A program made the position numbers and the translations under genes. A stretch of DNA of 64,000 nt from VXPQ01 sp965223485 (GTDB lineage Bacteria > Bacteroidota > Rhodothermia > Rhodothermales > VXPQ01), in assembly GCA_965223485.1 (NCBI GenBank), contig OZ244993.1, positions 930,001-994,000 of the forward strand, read 5' to 3'. Every line of letters starts with the position of its first letter. The first letter of the stretch is position 1. Positions 9,045 to 16,856 of the stretch are shown here, piece after piece. Below the pieces are notes generated by a model, which saw only the letters and a program-made list of their open reading frames with translations, made no database searches and was not told the DNA's origin.

Positions 9045-9297
9045 TGCAGGGCAGTGTAAAACGACAGCAAATTTGCACTAATCTTTTAAATCCGCGCGGC
9101 CTCCCGCCTTTTTGTCAGGTGGCGGGGGCGGCTTAATGGCAACAGAGGCTCTCAAGGTATTTCGTCCGGACACGTTCCTGAATCTTCCGCCCCGTGTTCT
9201 GATCGACTCGCTTTCCAGTGGCAGCGAGCGCGTACAGTACTACCGGGCAGTGCGGGATGTGACTATTGCAACGAAAGATACCTTGACTATGAATAAG

Positions 9298-9314
9298 TGT
9301 TTGCGCGCAAACAT
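9298..9314. repeat. palindromic core copy 4 (unknown-core-beta)
   Basis: TGTTTGCGCGCAAACAT. The beta arm follows on the right (9315-9390, GATGCAGATGTGCGCGCC ... TTATGCAGCGTGGCTATG). The left flank matches no other copy. The 9079-9297 stretch has an open frame (9112-9318) that I cannot assign. Confidence 0.8.
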
Positions 9315-9402
9315 TTGAGATGCAGATGTGCGCGCCAGCCCCTCGGCGGCATCTTGGAGCGTCTTATGCAGCGTGGCTATGTGCACCATCAATAATTAGC
9401 TT

Positions 9403-9480
9403 GTTTTTTACGTTTTGCTCCGAGGATCGGGCCGGGTACCTTTACCGGTGTCCGTTGAGTGGGATGCACCGCGCAGGGAC
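9403..9480 (+). pseudogene. second remnant of the giant protein's C-terminal module
   Basis: DNA from TTTTTTACGTTTTGCTCCGA to GGGATGCACCGCGCAGGGAC parallels 52531-52610 (TTTTTGCGTTTTGCGCCCAG ... GGAATGTGCCGCGCAGGGAC) at the end of the giant gene. The reading frame is broken. It supports the idea that several related surface-protein genes once existed here. Confidence 0.55.
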
Positions 9481-9627
9481 AGCGGCACCTCTGTTACTAT
9501 TCAACTTAGATCAACCGCGGAGAAGCAGCCGACATGAGAGGTGGTTCGGTTTGATTGGACAGATTTCGGCGGGATTTAAGGTGTAATGTTGCGACCTTGT
9601 TCCGACCCAATCAACCAGACGAGACCC

Positions 9628-9918
9628 ATGTCGAGACGAACACGCAGAACCCACAGTCCTTCGTTCAAGGCGAAGGTAGCCCTTGCCGCCGTGCGCGGCG
9701 ATAGCACGCTGACCGAACTCGCCGAACGCTTCGAGGTGCACCCGAACCAGATACAGTCGTGGAAGAAGCAGCTTGTGGAGAGCGCCGAGGAGGCGTTCAC
9801 CCGCAGTCGCAACGTTCCGGACGAACGCGACAGGAAGATCGAGGCGCTTCACGCGAAGATCGGTGAGTTGTCTATGGAGAAGGATTTTTTATCGAAGGCG
9901 CTCGGACGCGACCGATAG
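9628..9918 (+). CDS. IS3-family transposase OrfA
   Basis: The product has 96 residues from ATG at 9628. It shows the helix-turn-helix of IS3 OrfA proteins (SFKAKVALAAVRGDSTLTEL, EVHPNQIQSWKKQL) and a C-terminal leucine-zipper-like segment (DRKIEALHAKIGELSMEKDF). OrfA normally binds the IS ends and is made with or fused to OrfB by frameshifting. Here OrfB is broken, so the element should not move by itself. Confidence 0.9.
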   Translation: MSRRTRRTHSPSFKAKVALAAVRGDSTLTELAERFEVHPNQIQSWKKQLVESAEEAFTRSRNVPDERDRKIEALHAKIGELSMEKDFLSKALGRDR

Positions 9919-9932
9919 CCGAGCGCCGCGCT

Positions 9933-10090
9933 ATGATAGCGCGTACCCATCGCTTGCCCGTCGTTCGCCAGTGCAGACTTGTCGAGCTGAGCCGTTCTAC
10001 GGCCTACTACCGTCCCCGGGAAGAGAGCGAAGAGAATCTTGCCGTAATGAAAGAGATCGACCGCCTCTACATGGAGCGCCCCACGAGCGA
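9933..10090 (+). pseudogene. IS3-family OrfB, N-terminal fragment
   Basis: The frame opens at 9933 as MIARTHRLPVVRQCRLVELS and continues RSTAYYRPREESEENLAVMK and DRLYMERP. This is the start of the IS3 OrfB integrase, before the catalytic DDE core. Homology ends after ERP (about 10083), where OrfB normally continues with a YG.RR motif. The gene is cut by the junction with the next gene. Confidence 0.8.
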
Positions 10091-10558
10091 ATGGTATCGT
10101 ACTATCAAAACAACCCCAACCTAACGGCAGCAGCAGCGTCGGCACTTGTTGAAGCCCGCTCCCTGTTGAAATCGAGTCCAACCGCATCGCTCGTATTCTC
10201 CCGCTCAGCCACCGAAATCGCCCTACGAGATGTACTCCTAAAGCCGCTCGCGTACGGAATGGTGCACGACGAGAAAGCCGGTTCCTTGATGGTCGAGCTC
10301 GCAATCAGAAATCAGCAATTCATCAAACTGCTTTTCAGCGTATTGGAATACTACGACGTGGATCCCAAGAGCCTTACTCGGGAAGGTGCGTCCAACAACA
10401 TCTGGGCAGAGATACAGGAGATATCCGATACAAGGAACCAGATCCTTCATCACGGAGAAAAAGCGTCGGATGAACAAGCAAGCCGCTCCATCGACCTCGC
10501 CTCCATTGTGCTCGATAAGCTCTATCCTTACTTGAGGAAACAGATATTGCAGCAATAA
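10091..10558 (+). CDS. HEPN-type helical protein, possible RNase or toxin-like
   Basis: The product has 155 residues from ATG at 10091 (MVSYYQNNPNLTAAAASALV). It is mostly helical, with LVFSRSATEIALRDVLLKPL near the N-terminus and SDTRNQILHHGEKAS at about 118-132. RNQILH fits the R-x(4-6)-H motif of HEPN domains, which form metal-independent RNase sites in many toxin and defence systems. The start codon lies at the breakpoint of the truncated IS3 element, so the original N-terminus may have been longer. It is 141 bp upstream of the DUF4041/GIY-YIG gene on the same strand. The HEPN call is from the motif and fold pattern only; a non-catalytic HEPN protein is possible. Confidence 0.5.
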   Translation: MVSYYQNNPNLTAAAASALVEARSLLKSSPTASLVFSRSATEIALRDVLLKPLAYGMVHDEKAGSLMVELAIRNQQFIKLLFSVLEYYDVDPKSLTREGASNNIWAEIQEISDTRNQILHHGEKASDEQASRSIDLASIVLDKLYPYLRKQILQQ

Positions 10559-10564
10559 TATTGG

Positions 10565-10580
10565 CATGTTTGCGCCTACA
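10565..10580. repeat. half palindromic core (copy 5)
   Basis: ATGTTTGCGCCTACAA: the left half-site is intact and the right half lost. After it, 10577-10681 reads NGDPVEKARMACHVGFYDEL and on to DPPD and a stop, an unassigned C-terminal gene fragment without a start. Confidence 0.45.
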
Positions 10581-10699
10581 ATGGCGACCCAGTTGAAAAG
10601 GCCCGCATGGCGTGTCATGTCGGTTTTTACGACGAATTGGTCGGGTCGGCGATGTGCAAATTGCTCGATCCGCCGGATTAAACCATAACAGGAAAACCC

Positions 10700-11758
10700 A
10701 TGCCCCTTGAAATTATTGTCGCCTTAGTAGCGGTCGTCGCCGTTGCCCTGCTAATCATACTGATTCGGACCCACGGAAATCTTCGTTCCCTGCGCACGAA
10801 GTACGCAGCCATCATTGACATCGATGCCGAAGTACAGAAACGTACGGGCGAACGGGATACCATTGTCAAGGATACCGAAAAACTCCGAACAGACTACCGG
10901 GACAAACGCCGGGTTTTCGATCGACTGAAAAGCGAAGTCGCACTGTACGAAGACAAAATGGCGTTCATCGAACAGGGCATCTACGAACCCCATTTTTATT
11001 TCACCGACCCGGAAGAATTCAAGGAACAGATCAAGTCAGTACGTGCCGAACAGAAGGCTATGGTCAAAAACAAGACCGCCGTAACCTGCGATCTCGAATG
11101 GCACGTCGGGGGGAGCAAGGCCCAGGGTAGAATAATGACCGGCAGAAATATCCGGTTGACCCTACGGGCGTTCAACGGAGAATGCGATGTCGCAATAGCG
11201 AATGTGCGTTGGAGTAACGTCGTCGCTATGGAAAAACGCATCCGCCGTACCGCCGAACAGATCGACAAACTGAACAAAAGCAATGAAGTCGTTATCGAAC
11301 AGGCGTATGTCAATCTAAAAATCAAGGAACTGCGCCTGACGCACGAATACAGGGAACGTCAGCAGGAAGAAAAAGAACATCGTCGTGAACAGGCCCGATT
11401 GGAACGCGAGGAAAAGAAACTTATCGAGGAAGCGAAGGCCGCCGAACGGGAAGAAGAACGTTACCGTAAACTACTCAAAAAGGCACAGGCGGAAGCGCAG
11501 AAAGATGCCGAAAACGCCGAACTGCAAGAACGCATCGCGGAATTGGAACGCTCCCTTGAAGAAGCATCTTCGAAGACGGAACGGGCGAAGTCAATGGCCG
11601 AACAAACACGTGTTGGCCATGTCTACATCATTTCGAATATCGGATCGTTCGGCGGGAATGTGGTCAAAATCGGAATGACACGTCGGCTGAACCCCGATGA
11701 CCGGGTGAAGGAATTGGGGGATGCGTCGTTCCTTTCATATTCGATACTCACGCCATGA
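10700..11758 (+). CDS. membrane-anchored DUF4041 protein (SNIPE-like), 5' part of a frameshifted gene
   Basis: Start ATG at 10700 follows CAGGAAAACCC. Residues 4-23 (EIIVALVAVVAVALLIILIR) form one N-terminal membrane helix. A coiled coil (about 30-90) leads into a DUF4041 domain (IEQGIYEPHFYFTDPEEFKE through TCDLEWHVGGSKAQGR and LRAFNGECD, about 93-175). A long Glu/Arg-rich coiled coil follows (190-305), then the first half of a GIY-YIG/T5orf172 nuclease (VGHVYIISNIGSFGG, VVKIGMTRRLNPDDR). After GDAS the frame changes and ends at 11756-11758. A helix-DUF4041-GIY-YIG layout is what I recall for SNIPE, a membrane nuclease that attacks phage DNA during injection. Related neighbour: the HEPN gene. 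Confidence 0.8.
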   Translation: MPLEIIVALVAVVAVALLIILIRTHGNLRSLRTKYAAIIDIDAEVQKRTGERDTIVKDTEKLRTDYRDKRRVFDRLKSEVALYEDKMAFIEQGIYEPHFYFTDPEEFKEQIKSVRAEQKAMVKNKTAVTCDLEWHVGGSKAQGRIMTGRNIRLTLRAFNGECDVAIANVRWSNVVAMEKRIRRTAEQIDKLNKSNEVVIEQAYVNLKIKELRLTHEYRERQQEEKEHRREQARLEREEKKLIEEAKAAEREEERYRKLLKKAQAEAQKDAENAELQERIAELERSLEEASSKTERAKSMAEQTRVGHVYIISNIGSFGGNVVKIGMTRRLNPDDRVKELGDASFLSYSILTP

Positions 11759-12021
11759 TCTACACGGATGATGCGCCTGCAATGGAAACGGAACTGCATC
11801 GGCGTTTTCATGCCCGCAGGGTTAATGCCGTGAACATGCGCAAGGAATTCTTCCGTGCTGGCCTCGAAGAAGTGGCAACTGCGATCCGGGAACTGGACCC
11901 AAACGCTACCTTTGTCATGGATGCCGAAGCCCGCGAATACATGGAGACGCTTGCTATCCAGGAACGCCAGGGTCAAACTCTCGAAACCGAAGTGGAAGCG
12001 GATTTCCCCTTGTCGATATGA
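11755..12021 (+). CDS. GIY-YIG/T5orf172 nuclease C-terminal half (out of frame with the 5' part)
   Basis: In this frame the DNA just upstream of ATG 11755 still encodes VPFIFDTHAM, the expected continuation of the family motif DASVPF.FD.HAMI. The product begins MIYTDDAPAMETELHRRFHA and includes MRKEFFRAGLEEV. The ELH...F...R..N pattern and the KEFF motif carry the catalytic Glu and the C-terminal half of the nuclease. A single missing base at about 11727-11729 separates the two halves. Alone it lacks the GIY and YIG strands and should be inactive. The cause may be mutation, assembly error or, less likely, programmed frameshifting; no slippery heptamer is visible. Confidence 0.75.
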   Translation: MIYTDDAPAMETELHRRFHARRVNAVNMRKEFFRAGLEEVATAIRELDPNATFVMDAEAREYMETLAIQERQGQTLETEVEADFPLSI

Positions 12022-12059
12022 TTCCCTGATAGTCTTTACAGACGGCCCTCTGCACGCAC

Positions 12060-12090
12060 GAAGCCGACTTCACCCGTCGGCTTCATTTTA
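12060..12090 (+). terminator. terminator after the DUF4041/GIY-YIG gene
   Basis: GAAGCCGAC (12060-12068) pairs with GTCGGCTTC (12076-12084) across a 7-nt loop, followed by ATTTTA. Confidence 0.75.
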
Positions 12091-12106
12091 GGTTGTAAAA
12101 CAACCA

Positions 12107-12218
12107 ATGTTGGCGCGCAAACATTGAGGGGTTTCTGGTAACTGTAAGGCAGCCTCGCTCGTCCGAAAAGCCAAGATTACCCGCCTTATTTCAGTGCCAA
12201 TTTGCTGTCGTTTTACAC
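12107..12218. repeat. palindromic core copy 6 with alpha arm and TIR
   Basis: The core ATGTTGGCGCGCAAACAT (12107-12124) is followed by the inverted alpha arm and the TIR ending at 12218. The same ~110 bp appear inverted at 41806-41917 with few changes. Confidence 0.8.
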
Positions 12219-12292
12219 AGGGCAATGTGGGAGACAGTGCGGGGCACAACCATTCCGTGTACCGCGACCCGACCAGGGAATACGGGGGCACG

Positions 12293-14452
12293 CTATGACC
12301 CCGTCCCGGCGAACAAGGATGTTCCTTCTTTCGCCGTCGGACGCCATCGCTTCGCCACGACCATTTCCGCCGCCAGAAACAGCAGCGCCAGGAGCAGAAA
12401 CGCTTTCCACAATTCCCGCCCCGTACGCTGCTCCGCCACCGCCTCGACGACATCCCCGGCGGAGCGCCCTCCTGCTGCTATGATCTCGACGGGGGCGCCA
12501 ACAACCTCGGCCAGGCGGCGGCGCGCCTCCCTGGCTTCCAGAATAAGCATATCCGACTCCCGCTCGTCCACATTGAACGCGATGCGCCGCACGATTTCGT
12601 CGCCGGCGTATACATCGTAGACGCCGGAACGCTCGACGGCCTCCTCGTCGATCATCAGCAACGCGGCGCCGAACAGGTCCCGCTGCTCGGGCACATATTC
12701 CGTTCCGTCGGGCCCCGCCAGACGCAACAACGCCTCTCCGGGAGGGCGGGCAATGCGGAGCTCGGCAGGGCGGGCCGCCGGAAACTGCTCGCCGGAAATG
12801 GATTCGTAAGCCGACAAATAGTACAGGGAGCGATACACGAGCGGGATGAACAGGCCGCGGACGGGCAGTTCGCTCCAGCGTGCGTCGGGCGCCACGGCAA
12901 GCAGCAGCACCACGCCCCGCTCATGCCGGATTTCCTGCAGAAACGGATCGCCGTTGGAAAGACGAATAATGGACTGCTCCCCGGCGCCTTCCGGCTCATA
13001 GCGCGCGGCGAACCATATCTCCGGACGCTCCACATTCGGTGCGTCTCCTTCCGCCTCGGTATGAAAAACGCCTTCGAAAAGCGGGTGCTCCAGTTCGACG
13101 CGGTCGAACGAGGCAATGCGGGTTTGCGACCCGAGCGATCCATTGAAACCGGATATGCGGCCACCCCCGACCATCTCCAGCAAGGTGTTGTACTCCTGCC
13201 CCTCTTCCTGTCCTGCGGAGGATGGGCTGAGAAGCAATCCGCCCCCGCCCGCAACGTATCGCGCGAGCACCTCCGTTTCTCCGCTGGACAGGGTCTGCGC
13301 ACCCGCAACCACCACCGCATCGTATCCTTCCGGCCCCGTCGCCGCCAGACTCGTTTCCGGAATAACCGTTACGTCGAAGGCAACCTGTCCCCTTGCCAGT
13401 TCCGGCGACAGGGCCAGTTCCAGAAAACCGGTGTTCTCGCCTTCCCCCCGTACGATCAGAATGCGCCGCCGCTCGGGCACATGCAGCGTGAAATAGCGGC
13501 GGTCGTCGAAGGCAAACGCGTCCTCCTCGATCTGCACCACGCCGGAGAGCCACCCGCTTTCGGGCGGCGTAATCGTGAAGAGCACCTCCGTCGGCTCGCG
13601 CGGCAGAAGATCCGCGGTGGCCTGGGCCAGACGGCGACCTTCCAGAAAAACGCTCGCCACATAGCCCTCTACGGGTTCGTCGGCGTAATTCACCAGCGTC
13701 GCCGACAAACGCACCGGCTGACCCGCTTCGACAATGCGGCTGTCGATACGCACATCGACCACGGCTACGTTGGCCTGCGTTCTGCCCCCGACCGGCAGCA
13801 AATACGCCCGCATACCTTCCGCTTGCGCAGCACGCACGGTGTCCGCCAGCGCCGGGGCCTGCATGTCGCTCACGATGTACGCTTCCCGGTTGGGGTGAGC
13901 GGCTTCCTCAAGCGCCTCCGTAGCAGAAACAACGGCCTCGAGCAGCGACACTCCGGCGGCGGAAGCCCGGATATCCTCGACCGCATCTACGGCGGCAGCA
14001 GGCGAAAGAGGCCCCTGGGGCACATCGCCCCCGGCTGTTGTCCGCAGAAAAATCTCGTCGCGCTCCTCGAACTCCCGGATCAGGCCGGAGACAATGTCTT
14101 TGGCCTGGCGGAGGTATTCCCCCTCCGCATCCCGCAGCGTCATGGAGAGCGAATTGTCGATGACGAGCGCCGCGGAAGACCGCGCCGCGCCGCCGACGGC
14201 GCCGGCTACCTGGCCCGTAAGAGAAGGACGGGCAAAGGCGCACACCAGACAGACGATCGCAAGGAGGCGAAGCGCAAGCAGCAACCACTGCCGTAGCCGC
14301 ACCCGCTGCATCGTGGTTTTTTGCAATTCCCGGACGAACGTCAGCGAACTGAAATCCACCTTCCGCGGACGGCGGAAATGGAACAGATGCACGATCACCG
14401 GGAGCGCTGCCGCGCCCAGCGCAAAAAGCATGAATGGATTGAGAAACTCCAT
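12293..14452 (-). CDS. BatA/VWA-domain membrane protein
   Basis: This 719-residue protein starts MEFLNPFMLFALGAAALPVI and has the BatA N-terminal region (HLFHFRRPRKVDFSSLTFVR) with two membrane helices (about 8-24 and 56-76). A von Willebrand A-like domain follows with a MIDAS start D-x-S-x-S (DNSLS, 99-103). A long extracytoplasmic beta-rich and glutamine-amidotransferase-like region (GYDAVVVAGAQTLS, YVAGGGGLLL) comes next. A final helix (LWKAFLLLALLFLAAEMVVA) sits near the C-terminus. Such proteins are common in Bacteroidota next to Bat aerotolerance or MoxR-type genes; the exact role is not established. It is 9 bp downstream of hipA on the same strand, which may be coincidence. Confidence 0.85.
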   Translation of the reverse strand: MEFLNPFMLFALGAAALPVIVHLFHFRRPRKVDFSSLTFVRELQKTTMQRVRLRQWLLLALRLLAIVCLVCAFARPSLTGQVAGAVGGAARSSAALVIDNSLSMTLRDAEGEYLRQAKDIVSGLIREFEERDEIFLRTTAGGDVPQGPLSPAAAVDAVEDIRASAAGVSLLEAVVSATEALEEAAHPNREAYIVSDMQAPALADTVRAAQAEGMRAYLLPVGGRTQANVAVVDVRIDSRIVEAGQPVRLSATLVNYADEPVEGYVASVFLEGRRLAQATADLLPREPTEVLFTITPPESGWLSGVVQIEEDAFAFDDRRYFTLHVPERRRILIVRGEGENTGFLELALSPELARGQVAFDVTVIPETSLAATGPEGYDAVVVAGAQTLSSGETEVLARYVAGGGGLLLSPSSAGQEEGQEYNTLLEMVGGGRISGFNGSLGSQTRIASFDRVELEHPLFEGVFHTEAEGDAPNVERPEIWFAARYEPEGAGEQSIIRLSNGDPFLQEIRHERGVVLLLAVAPDARWSELPVRGLFIPLVYRSLYYLSAYESISGEQFPAARPAELRIARPPGEALLRLAGPDGTEYVPEQRDLFGAALLMIDEEAVERSGVYDVYAGDEIVRRIAFNVDERESDMLILEAREARRRLAEVVGAPVEIIAAGGRSAGDVVEAVAEQRTGRELWKAFLLLALLFLAAEMVVAKRWRPTAKEGTSLFAGTGS

Positions 14453-14461
14453 GGGACTCGG

Positions 14462-15766
14462 TTACAGGATTACCGCCTCCTCAATACGCTCTCGGATGGC
14501 GTCTCGTTGCACGGCCCCGACACCCGCCTCTTCCGCGTAGTCCGGCCAGCGCGATACAACGTCGTGAACGTCGGCGCAAATAGCCTCCGCACGTCCGCGT
14601 TTCATGGAGGCAGATTGTGCGCAGGCCTTAAAGTCCTCCATGGTGAAGGCTTCCTGTTTTCCGTTCAGCGTCATCTGGTGAGTCGATGTCCACTTGCTCG
14701 CCGGATTACAGGCATAGATCAGGTCGAACGCAGGCGCCAGCGCCCATGCTCCGGTCCGGTCCATGAGAAAGGCAATGTTTTTGACATGATCGTCCTGGTT
14801 GCGTGCAAAAACATTGAAAGCCATTCGACGAAACTGTTCCTCTATCGTGCTCATCGAAAGCCCCAATCGCCGGATGGTCATGAGCGCCTGTTCATAAGAA
14901 TGGGCGCCTGCGTCGTTGAAATCGAAGTGCGCCATCGCCCCCAGCGACTGCATATGCCGCTTTGCCCCATCGGGCAGCCGGTCGAAACGCCGGGTCATGA
15001 AATGCCGCCGCCCGCCTTCCTCGAACAAGCGGCAATCGGCCATTTCGATACCGGCGTCCCGCGCCATGAGGTGATAAGCATATTCGATGGCGCCGTATCC
15101 TCTGGGGGCCGCCCATGTTCCGTCTTGTTCTCCGCCGACGCCGTCAAACTTCATCAGCCAGTATTCGAACCCGTCGCCAGCCTCTGCCTGTTCTGAGCGA
15201 ACCTCTTTTGTTTGAGGGTTCCAGGCAATTACGGCCTTTGCGCGGGCGCCGCCTGCGGATGTACCCACCCGCAGGATTTCCTGAAGCGGCGCTTCATCGT
15301 CTTGCTCGCCAAAGGACAAACTCAGTGCTTCCCGTTGTTGCAGGATTTCGGAAGCCAACGACACCAGCCGATCCACCTGAAGACGCTGCCCCAGGTCTGC
15401 CCGAGGCCCCGCTGCGGGCATGAATTCCAGGGCGCCCATCCCGCGAGACCCTGTGTAACACAGCCGCTCGACGGCATTGAATGAATCCGGGGATCTACCC
15501 TGTCTCGCCAGCCAGACATTGATCAAGGCATGGCCGAAACGGTCCGGCAGGGAATCCGCCAACATACCGGGAAGGCCGTAAAACGATTCGCGGCGCAGCA
15601 TAGGAAACCGGTATACCTTACTGGACAAGGGCATGACGAGCGGGGCAGGCTCTATGCCGCTTTCCAAAAATTTCGGGGCAAACTGAAAATCGGCGACCTC
15701 TTTGCCGTCCTCAAGCGTGACAGCGCCGACCGTGCTTCCCCAAAGTTTGACTTCGGCGTGCGTCAT
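14462..15766 (-). CDS. hipA: HipA-family toxin kinase
   Basis: The product has 434 residues. The N-terminal HipA subdomain (VKLWGSTVGAVTLEDGKEVA) is followed by FYGLPGMLADSLPDRFG and NAVERLCYTGSRGMGALEF. The kinase core shows the P-loop-like VGTSAGGARAKAVI (about 173), YWLMKFDG, the catalytic loop FARNQDDHVKNIAFL (about 320) and the metal-binding LAPAFDLIY. In E. coli HipA phosphorylates glutamyl-tRNA synthetase to cause persistence; other HipA proteins use other tRNA synthetases. All key motifs are present, so it is probably active. Its ATG overlaps the hipB stop by 4 nt, giving the usual antitoxin-toxin order. Confidence 0.93.
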   Translation of the reverse strand: MTHAEVKLWGSTVGAVTLEDGKEVADFQFAPKFLESGIEPAPLVMPLSSKVYRFPMLRRESFYGLPGMLADSLPDRFGHALINVWLARQGRSPDSFNAVERLCYTGSRGMGALEFMPAAGPRADLGQRLQVDRLVSLASEILQQREALSLSFGEQDDEAPLQEILRVGTSAGGARAKAVIAWNPQTKEVRSEQAEAGDGFEYWLMKFDGVGGEQDGTWAAPRGYGAIEYAYHLMARDAGIEMADCRLFEEGGRRHFMTRRFDRLPDGAKRHMQSLGAMAHFDFNDAGAHSYEQALMTIRRLGLSMSTIEEQFRRMAFNVFARNQDDHVKNIAFLMDRTGAWALAPAFDLIYACNPASKWTSTHQMTLNGKQEAFTMEDFKACAQSASMKRGRAEAICADVHDVVSRWPDYAEEAGVGAVQRDAIRERIEEAVIL

Positions 15767-16122
15767 TCTTCATCTCCCCATCGCCATGCCGCGGGCCGTT
15801 CCCTCACGACCCTGGATTTGGAAGACGGCGCTCGCTGACGCTGTTTGCCTTGCATGCTCCTCAGAATGTCCATAGGGTGCGGACCGGCCTTCGGGACCAG
15901 CGCATCGAGGTGCGGAACGAGACGTAATGCCCTGAGTACGCGGATAATACTGGTAAATTGGACCGTCTCGCCCGCCTCGATGCGCTCCAGCGTACGCTTG
16001 GATATTCCCGCCTCGAAAGCAAGATCGGCCTGGGTAACGCCCATATCGAGACGCTGGCGGGCAAGACGCTCCCCGAGTTCGGCAAGCAGGTATTCGTCGG
16101 TATTCAGATTTTCGAAAGGCAT
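15763..16122 (-). CDS. hipB: HipB-family XRE antitoxin
   Basis: The product has 119 residues with an XRE helix-turn-helix (LARQRLDMGVTQADLAFEAG, SKRTLERIEAGETVQFTSII) in the first 75 residues and a basic, disordered-looking tail ending AAWRWGDEE. It is the first gene of the operon and overlaps hipA by ATGA. HipB neutralises HipA and represses the operon in known systems. Candidate operators lie directly upstream (16119-16209), including an inverted repeat TTATC-4-GATAA at 16131-16144. Confidence 0.92.
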   Translation of the reverse strand: MPFENLNTDEYLLAELGERLARQRLDMGVTQADLAFEAGISKRTLERIEAGETVQFTSIIRVLRALRLVPHLDALVPKAGPHPMDILRSMQGKQRQRAPSSKSRVVRERPAAWRWGDEE

Positions 16123-16209
16123 AAATCGTATTATCTGGCGATAAGATGGATATAATATATTATAATTCGCCTTTATTTACGAATAAATTTTAATACTGCA
16201 TAAATCGTA
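16119..16209 (-). promoter_or_regulatory. hipBA upstream control region
   Basis: This AT-rich stretch contains TTATCTGGCGATAA (inverted repeat), the perfect 14-bp palindrome TATAATATATTATA (16151-16164) and a 12-bp direct repeat GCATAAATCGTA at 16119-16130 and 16198-16209. The first copy overlaps the hipB start codon. Such repeats fit HipB autoregulation; the binding sites are inferred. Confidence 0.5.
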
Positions 16210-16213
16210 AGAA

Positions 16214-16525
16214 GTGAAAAGCCGAAAGCAAGGCGAATACGGCCGCGTGTGGCCCTCTGTGCGCACGATGTGCGAGAAGACGGGCGCCTCGCGGCGGCAG
16301 GTGTTCTACGCTTTGGCGGCCCTCGAAGACCGCGGCGAACTGCTGACGCTGCGCAGAACCCAGCCGCTGAGCCGGTTGGATTACTCCTCGAGCACAAGGA
16401 TCGTAGGCATGCGCAACGTGCGCGAGTACGAGCGTACATATCTTGCACAGGGGGGTCTCATCAATGAGACGGGGGGGTCTCATCAGCGAGACCCAACCCA
16501 CCGAAGGAGACCCCGGATCTTTTAA
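16214..16525 (+). CDS. helix-turn-helix protein, probably degraded
   Basis: From GTG at 16214 the frame reads MKSRKQGEYGRVWPSVRTMC and then EKTGASRRQVFYALAALEDR, a helix-turn-helix of the kind found in phage and plasmid replication-associated proteins. After YLAQGGLINETGGSH the sequence becomes low-complexity and ends. The following DNA (16526-16860) stays open in another frame (RLAEIEKALKAFGLRDVDVV), suggesting that a longer gene has been frameshifted. No partner genes help to assign a role. Confidence 0.4.
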   Translation: MKSRKQGEYGRVWPSVRTMCEKTGASRRQVFYALAALEDRGELLTLRRTQPLSRLDYSSSTRIVGMRNVREYERTYLAQGGLINETGGSHQRDPTHRRRPRIF

Positions 16526-16856
16526 TAAACCATCCTGCTACGTACAAGCCAGGTAGAACCCGCCTCGCGGAGATCGAAAAGGCATTGAAAGCCTTCGGCT
16601 TGCGCGATGTTGATGTCGTTCGACGCCACGGAATCACCCTCGATCACGCCGAAGCCTGCATCAAGGCCGCAGGGGCGATTGCCCCTGAAATAGCCTGTGA
16701 GAGCCGCCGGGGTCGAAAACGAGGATCTACCGGATTCTCGGCCGAAGCCGAAATTCGAGGCCCTGTACGGGCGCAGGAGGCGCAGAAACGATGCGGTCGA
16801 TACCGGGATACCCCTGATTTCGGGATATTTCAAAAACTCCCATCGTCAGAAAGACC

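Larger units (their letters stand above)
9537..10090 (+). mobile_element. IS3-family element, truncated in orfB
   Basis: The left end carries the GGTTCGGTTTGATTGGACAG motif seen at 4432 and 4576, followed by an intact orfA and only the first ~50 codons of orfB. The right end is missing; the HEPN-type gene begins at the breakpoint. Confidence 0.75.
9054..12218. mobile_element. 3.16-kb TIR-bounded unit carrying HEPN and DUF4041/GIY-YIG genes
   Basis: The left end GTGTAAAACGACAGCAAATT (9054 on) and the right end, its inverted copy ending at 12218, use the same TIR as the element at 3550-3901. The bases just outside are identical: AGGGCA at 9048-9053 and 12219-12224, a plausible target duplication (7 bp if the junction is moved by one base). 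Contents are palindromic core copy 4, a C-terminal-module remnant, a truncated IS3 element, a HEPN-type gene, a frameshifted DUF4041/GIY-YIG gene with terminator, and core copy 6. No transposase for these ends is inside, so movement would need one from elsewhere. Confidence 0.55.

Noticed and set aside
11720..11735. Programmed frameshift in the DUF4041/GIY-YIG gene
   Set aside because: No slippery heptamer or following stem-loop is visible; a simple 1-nt loss is more likely.
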